Below are positions 33,955 through 44,281 of a stretch of 64,000 bases of DNA, one piece after another; within the stretch, counting starts at the first letter, position 1, and each line of letters opens with the position of its first letter. The position numbers and the translations under genes were made by a program. The notes under the pieces were generated by a model that saw only the letters and a list, made by a program, of their open reading frames with translations, was not told the origin of the DNA and made no database searches. Source of the DNA: CAVPOO01 sp963707015 (GTDB lineage: Bacteria > Pseudomonadota > Gammaproteobacteria > Thiohalobacterales > Thiohalobacteraceae); NCBI GenBank assembly GCA_963707015.1, contig CAVPOO010000021.1, positions 124,001-188,000 on the forward strand, in the 5' to 3' direction.

Positions 33955-35316
33955 TTACTGGCCGGCGATCGTCATGCGCTCAATCAGGACCGAGCCTGTG
34001 CGAATATTACCGCGCAGGTCCACGTCATTCCCGATGGCCACAACCTGTCGGAACATGTCCCGGAGATTACCCGCAATAGTGATCTCTTCCACCGGGAAGC
34101 GGATTTCCCCCTGTTCGACCCAGAACCCCGCGGCACCGCGGGAATAGTCTCCCGTCACCATGTTTATCCCCTGACCCATGAGTTCGGTAACGAGCAGGCC
34201 CCTGCCCATCTCACGCAACAGATCCGGCAAAGCCATGGCACCAGGGTCTATGATCAGATTGTGCACACCACCGGCATTACCGGTCGTCTGCATGCCCAGT
34301 TTGCGGGCCGAGTAACTGTCGAGCACATAGCTCTGCAGGACGCCATCCCTGATCAGGTCGTGCGCCACCGTCGCGACGCCTTCCGCGTCAAAGGCGGCAC
34401 TGCCCAGGCCATTTTTTATCGTCGGTTCCTCATGAATATGTACGAACGCGGGAAATACCGGCTTGCCCAACTGATCCAGCAGGAAGCTCGACTTCCGGTA
34501 CAGGTTGCCGCCACGCACAGCCGCAACGAAGTGCCCAAAGAGTCCTCCTGCAGCCTCGGCCGAGAACACCACGGGGACATCACAGGTTGCAACCGGCCGG
34601 GCGCCCAGACGCTGCAAGGTGCGCTCGGCGGCAATACGCCCGACGTCCTCGGGAGCCTGCAGCCCGTCTTTGTTCCTGGCCACGGTGTACCAGTAATCAC
34701 GCTGCATCTGGCCAGACTCTTCTCCGATCATCGAGCAACTGAGGCTGTGGCGTGTACTCGGGTAACCCCCCATGAAACCATGGGTATTGCCATACACGCG
34801 CAGCCCCTGGTGAGTCGCGAGCGTCGCGCCCTCCGAGTTGGAAATACGCGCGTCCACATCCCGTGCCGCCGCCTCACAGCAGCGTGTCGTCTCGATCGCA
34901 GCCTCCACGCCGATCGGCCATGGGTGGTAGAGATCCAGGTCCGGTATATCGCGCGCCATCCTGTCCGCATCGGCAAGGCCCGCATACCGGTCTTCGCTGG
35001 TATAGCGCGCGATTGCACAGGCCGCCTCGACGGTTTCCCGCAGTGACTTCCGGCTGAAGTCCGAGGTGCTCGCAGATGCCTTGCGTTGTCCGAAATAGAC
35101 TGTGATACCCAGCCCATGATCACGGTGATACTCAAGCGTCTCCACATCGCCCAGACGGACTGTCACCGACAGCCCGTTATCGACACTGACCGCGGCCTCC
35201 GCAGAACCTGCGCCCTGGGCCCTCGCCTCAGCGAGCAGTATGCCGACCATTGACTCCAGTTCGCCGATGTCGGGAAGATCATTCTGATTCTGTTGCACAA
35301 CTGCCTGCTGTTCCAT
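33955..35316 (-). CDS. pmbA: PmbA/TldE protein, partner of the TldD metalloprotease
   Basis: TldD and TldE form a heterodimeric protease that processes small peptides such as microcin B17 and CcdA. The 453-residue product is the TldE subunit: it lacks the HExxxH motif and has GDVETLEYHRDHGLGITVYFGQRKAS, GLFGHFVAAVRGGNLYRKSSFL, GNAGGVHNLIID and the C-terminal GNIRTGSVLIERMTIAG. The start is the ATG at 35316 with AGAGG 5 nt upstream. tldD lies close by on the same strand; darP is between them on the other strand. Confidence 0.95.
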   Translation of the reverse strand: MEQQAVVQQNQNDLPDIGELESMVGILLAEARAQGAGSAEAAVSVDNGLSVTVRLGDVETLEYHRDHGLGITVYFGQRKASASTSDFSRKSLRETVEAACAIARYTSEDRYAGLADADRMARDIPDLDLYHPWPIGVEAAIETTRCCEAAARDVDARISNSEGATLATHQGLRVYGNTHGFMGGYPSTRHSLSCSMIGEESGQMQRDYWYTVARNKDGLQAPEDVGRIAAERTLQRLGARPVATCDVPVVFSAEAAGGLFGHFVAAVRGGNLYRKSSFLLDQLGKPVFPAFVHIHEEPTIKNGLGSAAFDAEGVATVAHDLIRDGVLQSYVLDSYSARKLGMQTTGNAGGVHNLIIDPGAMALPDLLREMGRGLLVTELMGQGINMVTGDYSRGAAGFWVEQGEIRFPVEEITIAGNLRDMFRQVVAIGNDVDLRGNIRTGSVLIERMTIAGQ

Positions 35317-35337
35317 GATCACCTCTTACACGTTTCA

Positions 35338-35472
35338 GGGCCTGCTAACACGATGACAATGGCCCCGGCCCTTCGGATTGCGCCCTTTTTCATCGTGTTA
35401 ACAGGCCCCAGATCCTTGCCTGCCTTTCTCAGCCTGCCACTACGGCGACCAACGACCGTGAGAAAGGCGGGC
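35338..35472. repeat. Two successive imperfect inverted repeats in the pmbA/darP intergenic region
   Basis: The first pair has 19-bp arms with one mismatch (35338-35356 and 35390-35408; arm GGGCCTGCTAACACGATGA). The second has 14-bp arms with one mismatch (35418-35431 and 35459-35472; arm GCCTGCCTTTCTCA). They fill much of the 222-bp divergent region. They are unrelated to the palindromic element found elsewhere. Function unknown. Confidence 0.7.
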
Positions 35473-35538
35473 ATGCGCCGCTCAGCGGCCGCATTTGCAG
35501 GTATCATAGTCGCCTGCCGACACCACCACGCCGCGCTT

Positions 35539-36045
35539 ATGAGCCAGTTCGACAATCACGATGTGGAACCGCCGAGCAAATCACAGCGCAAGCGTGAGAT
35601 GCATGGTCTACAGCGCCTGGGCGAATCGCTCGTCGCGCTGCCCCGCACACAGCTCGATGAGCTGGACCTGCCGCCGTCCCTCCTCGAAGCCGTGCTCGCC
35701 GCCCAGACCATGCGCGCACACGGCGCGCTGCGCCGCCAGCTGCAATACATTGGCAAGCTCATGCGCTCCCTGGACCCGCTTCCCGTTCAGCAGGCACTGG
35801 CACGAATCGAGCAGCGTGATCGCCAGGCGGCCGCCAGCCTGCACCGCCTCGAGAGCTTGCGCGATGCCCTCATCACCGAGGGCGACGCCGGCATCGGACG
35901 CGTGACCGACCTCTACCCCGACGCCGACCGACAGCACCTGAGACGCCTGATCCGCAAGGCCCGCGACGAACGTGCACAGGACGCGCCGCCCCATGCCAGC
36001 CGTCAGTTATTCCGGTATCTGCGGGAACTCAGCGAGTCCGGGTAG
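35539..36045 (+). CDS. darP: Ribosome-associated protein DarP (YjgA)
   Basis: DarP associates with late 50S precursors and assists 23S peptidyl-transferase-centre maturation. The 168-residue product begins MSQFDNHDVEPPSKSQRKREMHGLQRLGESLVALP and has LPPSLLEAVLAAQTMRAHGALRRQLQYIGKLMR and a basic C-terminal RKARDERAQDAPPHASRQLFRYLREL, as in the family. The start is the ATG at 35539; the frame extends upstream into the inverted repeats. The neighbours pmbA and tldD match its usual location. Confidence 0.95.
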   Translation: MSQFDNHDVEPPSKSQRKREMHGLQRLGESLVALPRTQLDELDLPPSLLEAVLAAQTMRAHGALRRQLQYIGKLMRSLDPLPVQQALARIEQRDRQAAASLHRLESLRDALITEGDAGIGRVTDLYPDADRQHLRRLIRKARDERAQDAPPHASRQLFRYLRELSESG

Positions 36046-36087
36046 CCGGTCTCGAGCTGCCGCACCGCGCGGGCCGTCCCGCACCCC

Positions 36088-36185
<98 letters not shown>

Positions 36186-36196
36186 GCCTGTGAGGA

Positions 36197-37660
36197 TCAG
36201 GCGCTCGTACCGCCGACGGTCAGTGCATCGATCCGCAGCGTCGGTTGTCCGACACCCACGGGGACACTCTGTCCCTCCTTGCCGCAGGTACCGACGCCGG
36301 CATCCAGTTGCAGATCGTTACCCACCATCGAAACCCGGGTCAGCACTTCCGGTCCGTTGCCGATCAGCGTTGCCCCCTTGACCGGTCGGGTAATTCTGCC
36401 GTTTTCGATCAGATAGGCCTCGCTCGCGGAGAAAACGAATTTCCCGGATGTGATGTCCACCTGGCCGCCGCCAAAGTTGGCAGCGTAGAGCCCCTTGTCA
36501 ACCGACGCGATAATCTCGGCCGGATCCGACTGCCCGGGCAGCATGTAGGTATTCGTCATGCGCGGCATCGGCAAGTGCGCATAGGACTCTCTGCGTCCGT
36601 TGCCGGTTGATGCGACACCCATGAGACGGGCATTCAGCTTGTCCTGCATGTAACCCGTGAGAATGCCGTTTTCGATGAGCACCGTACACTGCGTTCCGGT
36701 ACCTTCGTCATCGATATTCAGGGAACCCCGCCGTCCGGGCAGTGTGCCATCATCGACTACCGTGCAGAGCCGCGATGCGACGGTCTCGCCCATACGCCCG
36801 GCAAAGGCCGATGTGCCCTTGCGGTTGAAGTCCCCTTCCAGCCCGTGACCTATGGCTTCGTGCAACAGCACGCCGGGCCAGCCGGGGCCCAGTACCACGG
36901 TCATGCTTCCGGCCGGGGCCGCAACTGCATCGAGATTGAGGAGCGCCTGGCGCACGGCCTCCCGTGCGTGTCCGAAGGCGAAATCGCCTTCCAGCAGGAT
37001 ATTGTAGCCGCCGCGGCCGCCCCCGCCCGAGCTGCCCTGCTCACGCCGTCCCTGCTGTTCAACAATCACATGGATGCTCAGGCGCACCAGCGGACGGACG
37101 TCGCCGGCGAGCGTTCCATCACTGGCCGCAACCAGCATAGTCTCATGTACACCCGCAAGGCTGACAATAACCTCCTGCACACGGGGATCCTGACGACGCG
37201 CCTCAGCATCGACCTGGCGGAGCAGCGCAACCTTCTCGTCGGCTGTCAGGCTTCCCAGAGGGTCCAGCGGCTGGTACAGACGGGCCGCCCCCGTGGGCTG
37301 CCAGGCCTGAATACTGCCCTGCCGCCCGCTGCGGGCGATTGCCCGTGCCGCCTGCGAGGCCTGCAACAGCGCCGGCAGCACAATCTCGTCAGAGTAGGCA
37401 AAACCAGTTTTTTCGTCGCTGAGTGCACGCACCCCGACGCCCTGCTCGATATTGTGCGTGCCCTCCTTGACAATGCCGTCCTCCAGGACCCAGGACTCAA
37501 AGTGGGTTGACTGGAAATACAGATCGCCACCATCAACGGCATGCCCCAGCATCCGGTCCAGTACCTGGTTAAGCTCGTTCTCACCGATGCCCGCCGGCTC
37601 CAGCAAGCGCTGTTCGGCAAGCTCGAGACTGCTGGTACTCTGGTCATTGGAATCATTCAT
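36197..37660 (-). CDS. tldD: Metalloprotease TldD
   Basis: TldD is the zinc-bearing subunit of the TldD/TldE protease. The 487-residue product has the metal-binding motif LLHEAIGHGLEGD (HExxxH), preceded by VVLGPGWPGVL, and SLNIDDEGTGTQCTVLIENG. The C-terminal region ends GTCGKEGQSVPVGVGQPTLRIDALTVGG, the segment that supplies a further zinc ligand. It is followed by the convergent heptamer array and preceded by nit, giving the conserved order rng-yhdP-nit-tldD. Confidence 0.96.
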   Translation of the reverse strand: MNDSNDQSTSSLELAEQRLLEPAGIGENELNQVLDRMLGHAVDGGDLYFQSTHFESWVLEDGIVKEGTHNIEQGVGVRALSDEKTGFAYSDEIVLPALLQASQAARAIARSGRQGSIQAWQPTGAARLYQPLDPLGSLTADEKVALLRQVDAEARRQDPRVQEVIVSLAGVHETMLVAASDGTLAGDVRPLVRLSIHVIVEQQGRREQGSSGGGGRGGYNILLEGDFAFGHAREAVRQALLNLDAVAAPAGSMTVVLGPGWPGVLLHEAIGHGLEGDFNRKGTSAFAGRMGETVASRLCTVVDDGTLPGRRGSLNIDDEGTGTQCTVLIENGILTGYMQDKLNARLMGVASTGNGRRESYAHLPMPRMTNTYMLPGQSDPAEIIASVDKGLYAANFGGGQVDITSGKFVFSASEAYLIENGRITRPVKGATLIGNGPEVLTRVSMVGNDLQLDAGVGTCGKEGQSVPVGVGQPTLRIDALTVGGTSA

Positions 37661-37787
37661 AAGGCAGCTTCACCACGAAAAATGAAACACGACTTTCCTG
37701 GAACGTGCCGGGCGTAGGCGGCGGTCTTTGCAAGGCAACCCGGCGCACAGCCTGTACAGTTCTGCCTGCCGCCCCGCGCCCTGCGAC

Positions 37788-38606
37788 TTACTGGCACTTC
37801 AAACGCCGGTGCTCAATGCAGGGAAACTGGCGACGTGTTGCCGCGACGCGCTCGAGATCGAGGTTGGCACAGATCAGACCCGAACCACGCGGCAACCGAT
37901 CGAGAACCGTGCCCCACGGATCGACGATCATGGAATCGCCATGCGTCTCGCGACCGTTGATATGATAGCCGCCCTGCGCGGCAGCCAGCACAAAGCACAG
38001 ATTCTCAATCGCCCGGGCCCGAACCAGATACTCCCAGTGCGCCTTGCCGGTAATCGCTGTGAAGGCCGATGGCACGGCAAGCACCTGCATGCCTTTATCC
38101 AGCATGGCACGCATCAGCTCAGGAAAGCGCAGATCATAACAGACCGCGAGCCCGATGCGCCCGAAGGGGCTGTCGGCCACCACGATCGCGCTGCCGGCCT
38201 CGATCGTTTCCGACTCGGTGTATCGGTCCTGGGAGTCCGGAAGTTCCACATCGAAGAGATGGATCTTGTCATAACGCGCAACCTGTTCGCCCGCGGCGTC
38301 GTACAACAGGCAGGACGCCCGCACCTTGTCACCGTTGTCGGCCACCAGAGGCACTGTCCCGCCCACCAGCCAGACCCCATGTTTGCGCGCCTGTTGCGAA
38401 AGAAAATCCTGAATCGGACCCTCGCCCTGCGCCTCCCGAACCGCCACCTTGTCGGATTCCGACATGCCCATGATGGCGAAATTTTCCGGAAGCACCACCA
38501 GCTGCGCACCCAGGCGGCCCGCTTCATAGATCAGCCGCTCGACCTCAAACAGGTTGGCGCCCACATTCGGTCCGGACGCCATCTGTACACAGGCAACTAT
38601 CGCCAT
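37788..38606 (-). CDS. Carbon-nitrogen hydrolase, probable deaminated glutathione amidase
   Basis: This is a nitrilase-superfamily amidase of 272 residues. The catalytic triad is visible: Glu in VVLPENFAIMG, Lys in RYDKIHLFDVELPD and Cys in GLAVCYDLRFPELMR. The Nit1/YbeM branch removes the amide from deaminated glutathione as a metabolite-repair step; placement in that branch rests on similarity of these motifs and on its position between yhdP and tldD. About 240 bp of sequence without a recognisable gene separates it from yhdP. Confidence 0.92.
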   Translation of the reverse strand: MAIVACVQMASGPNVGANLFEVERLIYEAGRLGAQLVVLPENFAIMGMSESDKVAVREAQGEGPIQDFLSQQARKHGVWLVGGTVPLVADNGDKVRASCLLYDAAGEQVARYDKIHLFDVELPDSQDRYTESETIEAGSAIVVADSPFGRIGLAVCYDLRFPELMRAMLDKGMQVLAVPSAFTAITGKAHWEYLVRARAIENLCFVLAAAQGGYHINGRETHGDSMIVDPWGTVLDRLPRGSGLICANLDLERVAATRRQFPCIEHRRLKCQ

Positions 38607-38848
38607 GCTGAAGGCCTCTCGGATGCGTGGCGCCCCGGGGCATATCGCTCGAGACCCGGCCGGCGCGCGCTAACAGACTCGCGCGCCATCCCGGGCGGCC
38701 CGGACGACATGACAGGCACGCGCGACCGGGCGTGCAGCTCACCGGCCTGCGCCGAACACATTACCATCCGCGGGAACACAGGGTTGAATCGGCTCAACAT
38801 GGTCGCTAAGCATATCATAGTCGGCATCAGGGCCTCATCAGACGACGA

Positions 38849-41800
38849 CTAACCGTCTTCTTCCGTACTGAAGAAATCCGGCCTTTCCTCATCGGGCTTG
38901 TCTTTCGGCATCGACAGGCGTGTCAACTGGGGATTCTCCCAGCTGCCAGTGAGGGAATAATGATAGTGGGAAAAGCTCGTAAGCTTTTCCATTTGCCTGG
39001 GAAGCAGCTTGTCTGCAAGCAGTAATGCGGCACCGACCGCAGGCCCGCCGGCAATCGCACCGGCGATCGGCAGTGTCGAGGAAACATTCGGCACGACGGT
39101 AACCAGCTGATCGTAATCGTGCGCTTCGAGACCGACACGGCCGGTGATTTCCACGCGCGCCGACGGGCCCTCGATAGACAGGTCATTGGTGTAGGCATTC
39201 GCTTTAGCCAGGGTAAACTTGCCTTCGATACGATCGAAGGTATAGCCCTTCTTGAAAAGATCACTGAAGTCGAGTGTCAGTCGGCGTTGCAGCGAATTGA
39301 GGCTCAACAGGCCAAACAGCCGTCCCGCGCCCGGCTCCACCTCCACCAGGCGGCCCGCGCCGACTTTCAGGTCGAGTTCACCTTGCAGATTCGCAAACGC
39401 CAGGTCGAACGGCGCTCCGGACCAGGTCACATCAATCTTGACGTGGGTCTTGCCACCTTTCATTTCCGCTGAATAGCCCAACTCCTCCAGCATGTCGCCA
39501 ATATCATCGCCGCTGATCTCGATGAGGAAGTGCGAGGACGTCCCGTCCCTGACGCGGGTCCAGGCACCGGTGGCCTTCAGCGCCATCCAGTCTGACGCCA
39601 GTTGCAGCGAGTCGATGCGCACCCCACCCGGTTCCGGCCGCACACGCAGGCTTGCCTCTCCCAGTGCCAGTTCGTCAAGTTCCAGCGCCTTGATGTTGAG
39701 CGCCAGGGGTGGAATCGCGGTCGGATCCATCGGCATGCCATCTGCCTTCGGCTGTTCTTTGGCGGCCGGAATCCGCAGCTGCTCAAAGTCGAACTGCAGC
39801 GGACGGTCGACCGTCACGGCAAAGGGAATACGCCCCGTCCCGGTAGCCTCCGGGCCCCTCACGGACAAGACCCAGGCCGTATCGTCCCGCCCTCCACCAA
39901 ACGCGAGGTCCGAAAAATGGCGATTGAATACGTCAAGGTCATCGATCCGCACATCAAGCTGGCGCAGTGCCGCGCCATAGCCCTCGGGGCGCGGCGCACC
40001 GGCGGGACGCTGCCCGGCCCTTCCGCTCAACCAGTCGCGCCAGTCCGCCACGCGTAACTGCGGCACCCGACCGGTAATGATCACGCCGGGCTTGTCCGGC
40101 AGCTTCGCCTGACCCTCACCGAGAGTTATCTCGCCGCGCCTGAGCGCCGTTGCCGCGCCGGCGAGGTCGAGTTCCAGTGCACCGGAGAGCAGTCGGGCAT
40201 ACTGAAAATCCAGTGCCCGTTGCGGCGTCTCCGTCAGTTGCGTGCGCAGGGTGAACGTGCGCCTTTCTTCGGGCCGCTTGGCGTAGGGTTCCGGAAGGTC
40301 GATACCAATACCTTCGAGGTCCGAACTCAGCCGGATCTCTCCGGCCAGGCCGCCAGCCTGACCCCGCCGTGGAATATCCAGGATGACGTCCCACGCAGCC
40401 TCACCCGAAATACCGGCAAACGGCAGCAGCTCGGCGATACGGAAACGGCGAATGAGCGGCAGCTCGCCGGTAACCCTGACCCGGGTGGCCGGTGTCTTGC
40501 CCTCGCTCAGCTGAGAGATGACCATCAGCGCCGGCTTACCGAACAGTTCCAGATTCAGCTGACGGCAAAAAAGCCCTTGTTCATTGAAGTTCAGCAGCCC
40601 GCGCATTCCCTCCAGCGCGAGATCCCAGGTCGGCATAGCCAGGCGGTTCCCGGGAAGGGTCACCTCGCCGTCCACGCGGATCTGCCGGACTTTGCCCGCC
40701 AGAGGGACAGTCAACTTCAGGGCGAGATCAGCGGGGCCCTCGGCCTTGAGCGAGGCAAGCGTGGGCCCGAAGTTAACGCCCAGCGGGCTTTCCGCGACAA
40801 AGCGCAGCATTTCCGCGAGGCTGCCGCTGGCGCCGCCATCGATGTCGAGTATGGCATGGGTGAGATCACCGATTACGGCACTGACACCGGTCAGCTCAGT
40901 CTCCAGTATCTTCCCGTAGGCCGCGCGAACGAGCATGCCGAGGTTCACGAAACTGACCTCCGCATCCAGTTCCTCGATACGCGGCCAGGCCGGTCGGTAG
41001 TCGAGAATCGCGTCGGACACGTTCAGACGTGCCTCGAATCTGCCCTCCCTGCCGGGGAAGGGAAAACGCGCGAGTGGACCGTGGAGCAGCAGGGCTCCCG
41101 AATCGATGTGTCCGCTGACGAATGCGGTATCGAGCCAGCGTACCGCTGCGGCCGGCATGATCCGTGCCGGCAGGTAATGTCTGACTGCGCGCAGATCACC
41201 GCCAAGCACTGCAACCGAGGCATCGATGAGGGGTTCGGCATCCTCACCCGGCATGTCCAGCCGGACCCTGGTGCGGGTCTCCAGGCGCGTGTTCTTCTGG
41301 TGCAGTTGCGGGATATCGATGCGAAGCAGATTCCCGTGCACCTGCCAGTTTGCCTCCGCGCTGACGTGCCCGAGGCGCAGGGCACGGCGAAAGCTCTGCG
41401 GGGCACGCACGCTTACCGCATTCCCCGCCAGCCGTATCTGTCCTCTGTCATTTGCGCCTGCGACGTGGCCACTGAGGCCCGTGACACCCGGCCAGGATGC
41501 GTAACTGTTTGTGGCCAGGTTTTTGATATCCGCCTGCACCAGGACCAGCGCCGGCCTGTCCGTCTGCTTCTGGAATCCGACCTGCAGATCACGCAGCTCA
41601 CCACGCGGGTGCAATCCATAGAGCAACGCCGCTTGTGGTATCTGCAGAAACGGCAGATTTTCTGCCAGATGCACAGCATCAGCGATGTCGAGATAGTCGA
41701 TGGCTGTCCGGAAACGGTAGCTTGAATCATCCGCGCGGCTCCACCTCAGACTGATTCCCGATGTTGGCCAGGTCCGCCCGGGAAACTCGAGCAGCAGCGG

Positions 41801-42742
41801 ATCCGCATCCAGTCGCCAGCCGGTACTTTCCCGCTGCCAGCGCAAAAAGCCGCCTAGACCAGTCATCGAAAACGGTTCCACATCGCCGTGCCCCGACCAG
41901 ACTTCGAGATCATGCACACTCAGCGCGGCAGTCGCCTTTTCGACCAGCCCGTCGCGCACGTCCATCCAGACTTCGGCATCGAGAATCGCACTCGCCAGTA
42001 CGCCCGCGGGCAAAGATGCGCGCAGCCATGGCTGCAGATGCAGTTCACGACCGTTGACATAGACCTGGCCGTGCCATCGCGACATGTCGATGCCAGGGCC
42101 CTGCAGATCTGCGGCCAACTCAAACTGCCGCCCCAGGACAGCCGGGAGATCCGCCTTGAAATCCAGGTGGTGGCGTTGGCCATGGTTCGTCAGGCGAAAT
42201 TTCACCCGGCCGAAGCTCCAGGCCTTTCCGCCGGCCTTGCGGTCACGCCAACGCAGACTGCTGTGCTTGATTTCAAACCGGGGTTGCGCGAGAAAGGCGC
42301 CGAGCGGGTGTGCGGCAGGCGTGACATTCTCCATCCCTTCCAGGACAATCCGGCCCGACTCAAGCCGCACCAGGGAAAGCTGTGTTCCGACGATTGACGC
42401 GAGCGACAGCCGCACTTCCCGGGCCAGGGCGGTGCGGAAAAGATTGATGCCCAGGCCGACCTGTTCCGCGCTGAGCAGCGTCTTGCCCGCGGCATCCCGC
42501 ATTGTGAAGTCCTCCAGCCGCAACTCGGGACCCCATCCGCGCCAGGCAACGTTCAGTTTGCCGACTTCGACCGGATAACCGATGTTGCTGCCGGCCCAGG
42601 TCTGAAGTTGCACACGGTACTCGTCCATCATCGGCAGCACGAGCCGCGCAACGCTCAATAACACGGCCCCGAGCACAACCAGGCCGGTCACCAGATACCA
42701 GCACGCCAGCAACAGCCGGCGCAGCAAGGACAACTCAGACAA
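38849..42742 (-). CDS. yhdP: AsmA-like protein YhdP (phospholipid transport to the outer membrane)
   Basis: YhdP is a large inner-membrane-anchored periplasmic protein of the AsmA/TamB group that, with TamB and YdbH, moves phospholipid to the outer membrane. The 1297-residue product has one N-terminal membrane helix (ACWYLVTGLVVLGAVLL), a long beta-rich repeat-like body (DUF3971 and AsmA-like parts), and a C-terminal LEAHDYDQLVTVVPNVSSTLPIAGAIAGGPAVGAALLLADKLL, typical of the family. The length is close to E. coli YhdP (1266). It follows rng and precedes nit. Confidence 0.95.
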   Translation of the reverse strand: MSELSLLRRLLLACWYLVTGLVVLGAVLLSVARLVLPMMDEYRVQLQTWAGSNIGYPVEVGKLNVAWRGWGPELRLEDFTMRDAAGKTLLSAEQVGLGINLFRTALAREVRLSLASIVGTQLSLVRLESGRIVLEGMENVTPAAHPLGAFLAQPRFEIKHSSLRWRDRKAGGKAWSFGRVKFRLTNHGQRHHLDFKADLPAVLGRQFELAADLQGPGIDMSRWHGQVYVNGRELHLQPWLRASLPAGVLASAILDAEVWMDVRDGLVEKATAALSVHDLEVWSGHGDVEPFSMTGLGGFLRWQRESTGWRLDADPLLLEFPGRTWPTSGISLRWSRADDSSYRFRTAIDYLDIADAVHLAENLPFLQIPQAALLYGLHPRGELRDLQVGFQKQTDRPALVLVQADIKNLATNSYASWPGVTGLSGHVAGANDRGQIRLAGNAVSVRAPQSFRRALRLGHVSAEANWQVHGNLLRIDIPQLHQKNTRLETRTRVRLDMPGEDAEPLIDASVAVLGGDLRAVRHYLPARIMPAAAVRWLDTAFVSGHIDSGALLLHGPLARFPFPGREGRFEARLNVSDAILDYRPAWPRIEELDAEVSFVNLGMLVRAAYGKILETELTGVSAVIGDLTHAILDIDGGASGSLAEMLRFVAESPLGVNFGPTLASLKAEGPADLALKLTVPLAGKVRQIRVDGEVTLPGNRLAMPTWDLALEGMRGLLNFNEQGLFCRQLNLELFGKPALMVISQLSEGKTPATRVRVTGELPLIRRFRIAELLPFAGISGEAAWDVILDIPRRGQAGGLAGEIRLSSDLEGIGIDLPEPYAKRPEERRTFTLRTQLTETPQRALDFQYARLLSGALELDLAGAATALRRGEITLGEGQAKLPDKPGVIITGRVPQLRVADWRDWLSGRAGQRPAGAPRPEGYGAALRQLDVRIDDLDVFNRHFSDLAFGGGRDDTAWVLSVRGPEATGTGRIPFAVTVDRPLQFDFEQLRIPAAKEQPKADGMPMDPTAIPPLALNIKALELDELALGEASLRVRPEPGGVRIDSLQLASDWMALKATGAWTRVRDGTSSHFLIEISGDDIGDMLEELGYSAEMKGGKTHVKIDVTWSGAPFDLAFANLQGELDLKVGAGRLVEVEPGAGRLFGLLSLNSLQRRLTLDFSDLFKKGYTFDRIEGKFTLAKANAYTNDLSIEGPSARVEITGRVGLEAHDYDQLVTVVPNVSSTLPIAGAIAGGPAVGAALLLADKLLPRQMEKLTSFSHYHYSLTGSWENPQLTRLSMPKDKPDEERPDFFSTEEDG

Positions 42743-42814
42743 CTTCCAGCCTCATGGGATTCACAGCAAATGTAACGACAGTTTGCCCGGACCAGGCCCG
42801 GTGACCAAAAGAGT

Positions 42815-44281
42815 TTACATCAGCACAACATCAAACTGTTCCTGGGTGTACAGCACCTCGGACTGGAACCTGATGGCTTTACCAATGAACGATTCCAGCT
42901 CGGCAAGGCTGGTCGATTCCTCATCTACCAGAAGATCGACCACCTCCTGTGACGCCAGCACCAGCAGCTGTTGCGCATCGAACTGGCGCGCCTCTCTGAG
43001 AATCTCGCGGAATATCTCATAGCATACCGTCTCCGGCGTCTTCAGCGAACCGCGTCCGCCACAGGTCGGACATACCGAACACAATACATGCTCGAGACTT
43101 TCGCGTGTCCGCTTGCGGGTCATCTCGACGAGCCCGAGACTGGATACTTCGCTGATATGACTCTTGGCATGGTCGCGCTCGAGACTCTTTTCGAGTGCAC
43201 GCAACACCTGACGCTTGTGTTCCTCGTCCGACATGTCAATGAAATCGATAATAATGATTCCGCCGAGATTTCGCAGACGCAGTTGCCGGGCGATGGCCTG
43301 AGCCGCCTCCAGATTGGTTTTGAAGATGGTCTCTTCCAGGTTACGGTGCCCGACATAGGCGCCGGTATTGACATCGATGGTGGTCATGGCCTCGGTCTGA
43401 TCGATGATCAGATAGCCGCCCGACTTGAGCTGCACCTTGCGCTCCAGGGCCTTCTGGATCTCGTCCTCTACAGCGTAGAGATCGAAGACGGGGCGCTCTC
43501 CCGGGTAGTATTCCAGCTGATCCAGTATCTCCGGCACGAACTGTTCGGCGAACTTGCTCACGGTTTCGAAGGTCTCGCGCGAATCGATGCGCACCTTCTC
43601 GACCTCGGTGCCGACCAGGTCGCGCAGCACGCGCCGAACCAGCGGCAGATCCTCATAGACAACGCTACCCGCCCCGGCAGTGGCCTCACTGGCGTGAACC
43701 GATTCCCACAATTTCCTGAGAAACCGCATGTCGGCGCGCAGCGCGTCGGCACTGACCCCCTCGGCAGCGGTGCGCACAATATAGCCGTGCGGTTCGTGCT
43801 CCTCGAGCGTTCCCTGCACGATGTCTTTCAGGCGCTGCCTCTCCTCCTCGCTTTCGATCTTTTGCGAAACACCGATGTTCCCCGCCTCGGGCATGAACAC
43901 GAGGTAACGCGACGGAATCGTGATGTGGGTTGTCAGCCGCGCCCCCTTGGTGCCGAGGGGATCCTTGATCACCTGCACCAGCAGTACCTGTCCTTCGCGC
44001 AGCAGGCGGGTGATCCCTTCATCGCGCCTTACCTCAACACCGCTATCATCGTTGCTCGACATGATGTCGGTGACATGCAGAAATGCCGCGCGTTCCAGAC
44101 CGACGTCAACAAAGGCCGCCTGCATGCCGGGCAGGACACGGCTGACAACACCCTTGTAGATATTCCCCACCAGACCCCGACAGCGGGTACGCTCGATCAA
44201 TACCTCCTGGAGAACGCCGTTTTCAACAACGGCCACCCGGGTCTCCTGGGGTGTGACATTGACAAGAATCTCTTCACTCAT
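42815..44281 (-). CDS. rng: Ribonuclease G
   Basis: RNase G is an endoribonuclease of the RNase E/G family that matures the 5' end of 16S rRNA and decays some mRNAs. The 488-residue product has an S1-like domain (RGLVGNIYKGVVSRVLPGMQAAFVDVGLERAAFLH), the catalytic DNase-I-like part with DQTEAMTTIDVNTG and IIIIDFIDM, and the Zn-link CSVCPTCGG. It lacks the RNase E C-terminal scaffold. Its start overlaps the end of maf by 8 nt, giving maf-rng-yhdP. Confidence 0.97.
   Translation of the reverse strand: MSEEILVNVTPQETRVAVVENGVLQEVLIERTRCRGLVGNIYKGVVSRVLPGMQAAFVDVGLERAAFLHVTDIMSSNDDSGVEVRRDEGITRLLREGQVLLVQVIKDPLGTKGARLTTHITIPSRYLVFMPEAGNIGVSQKIESEEERQRLKDIVQGTLEEHEPHGYIVRTAAEGVSADALRADMRFLRKLWESVHASEATAGAGSVVYEDLPLVRRVLRDLVGTEVEKVRIDSRETFETVSKFAEQFVPEILDQLEYYPGERPVFDLYAVEDEIQKALERKVQLKSGGYLIIDQTEAMTTIDVNTGAYVGHRNLEETIFKTNLEAAQAIARQLRLRNLGGIIIIDFIDMSDEEHKRQVLRALEKSLERDHAKSHISEVSSLGLVEMTRKRTRESLEHVLCSVCPTCGGRGSLKTPETVCYEIFREILREARQFDAQQLLVLASQEVVDLLVDEESTSLAELESFIGKAIRFQSEVLYTQEQFDVVLM

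Noticed and set aside
40220..41725. 501-codon open frame on the plus strand, antisense to yhdP
   Set aside because: It is a shadow of the GC-rich yhdP coding sequence; the translation is rich in Arg, Gln and His and matches no family.
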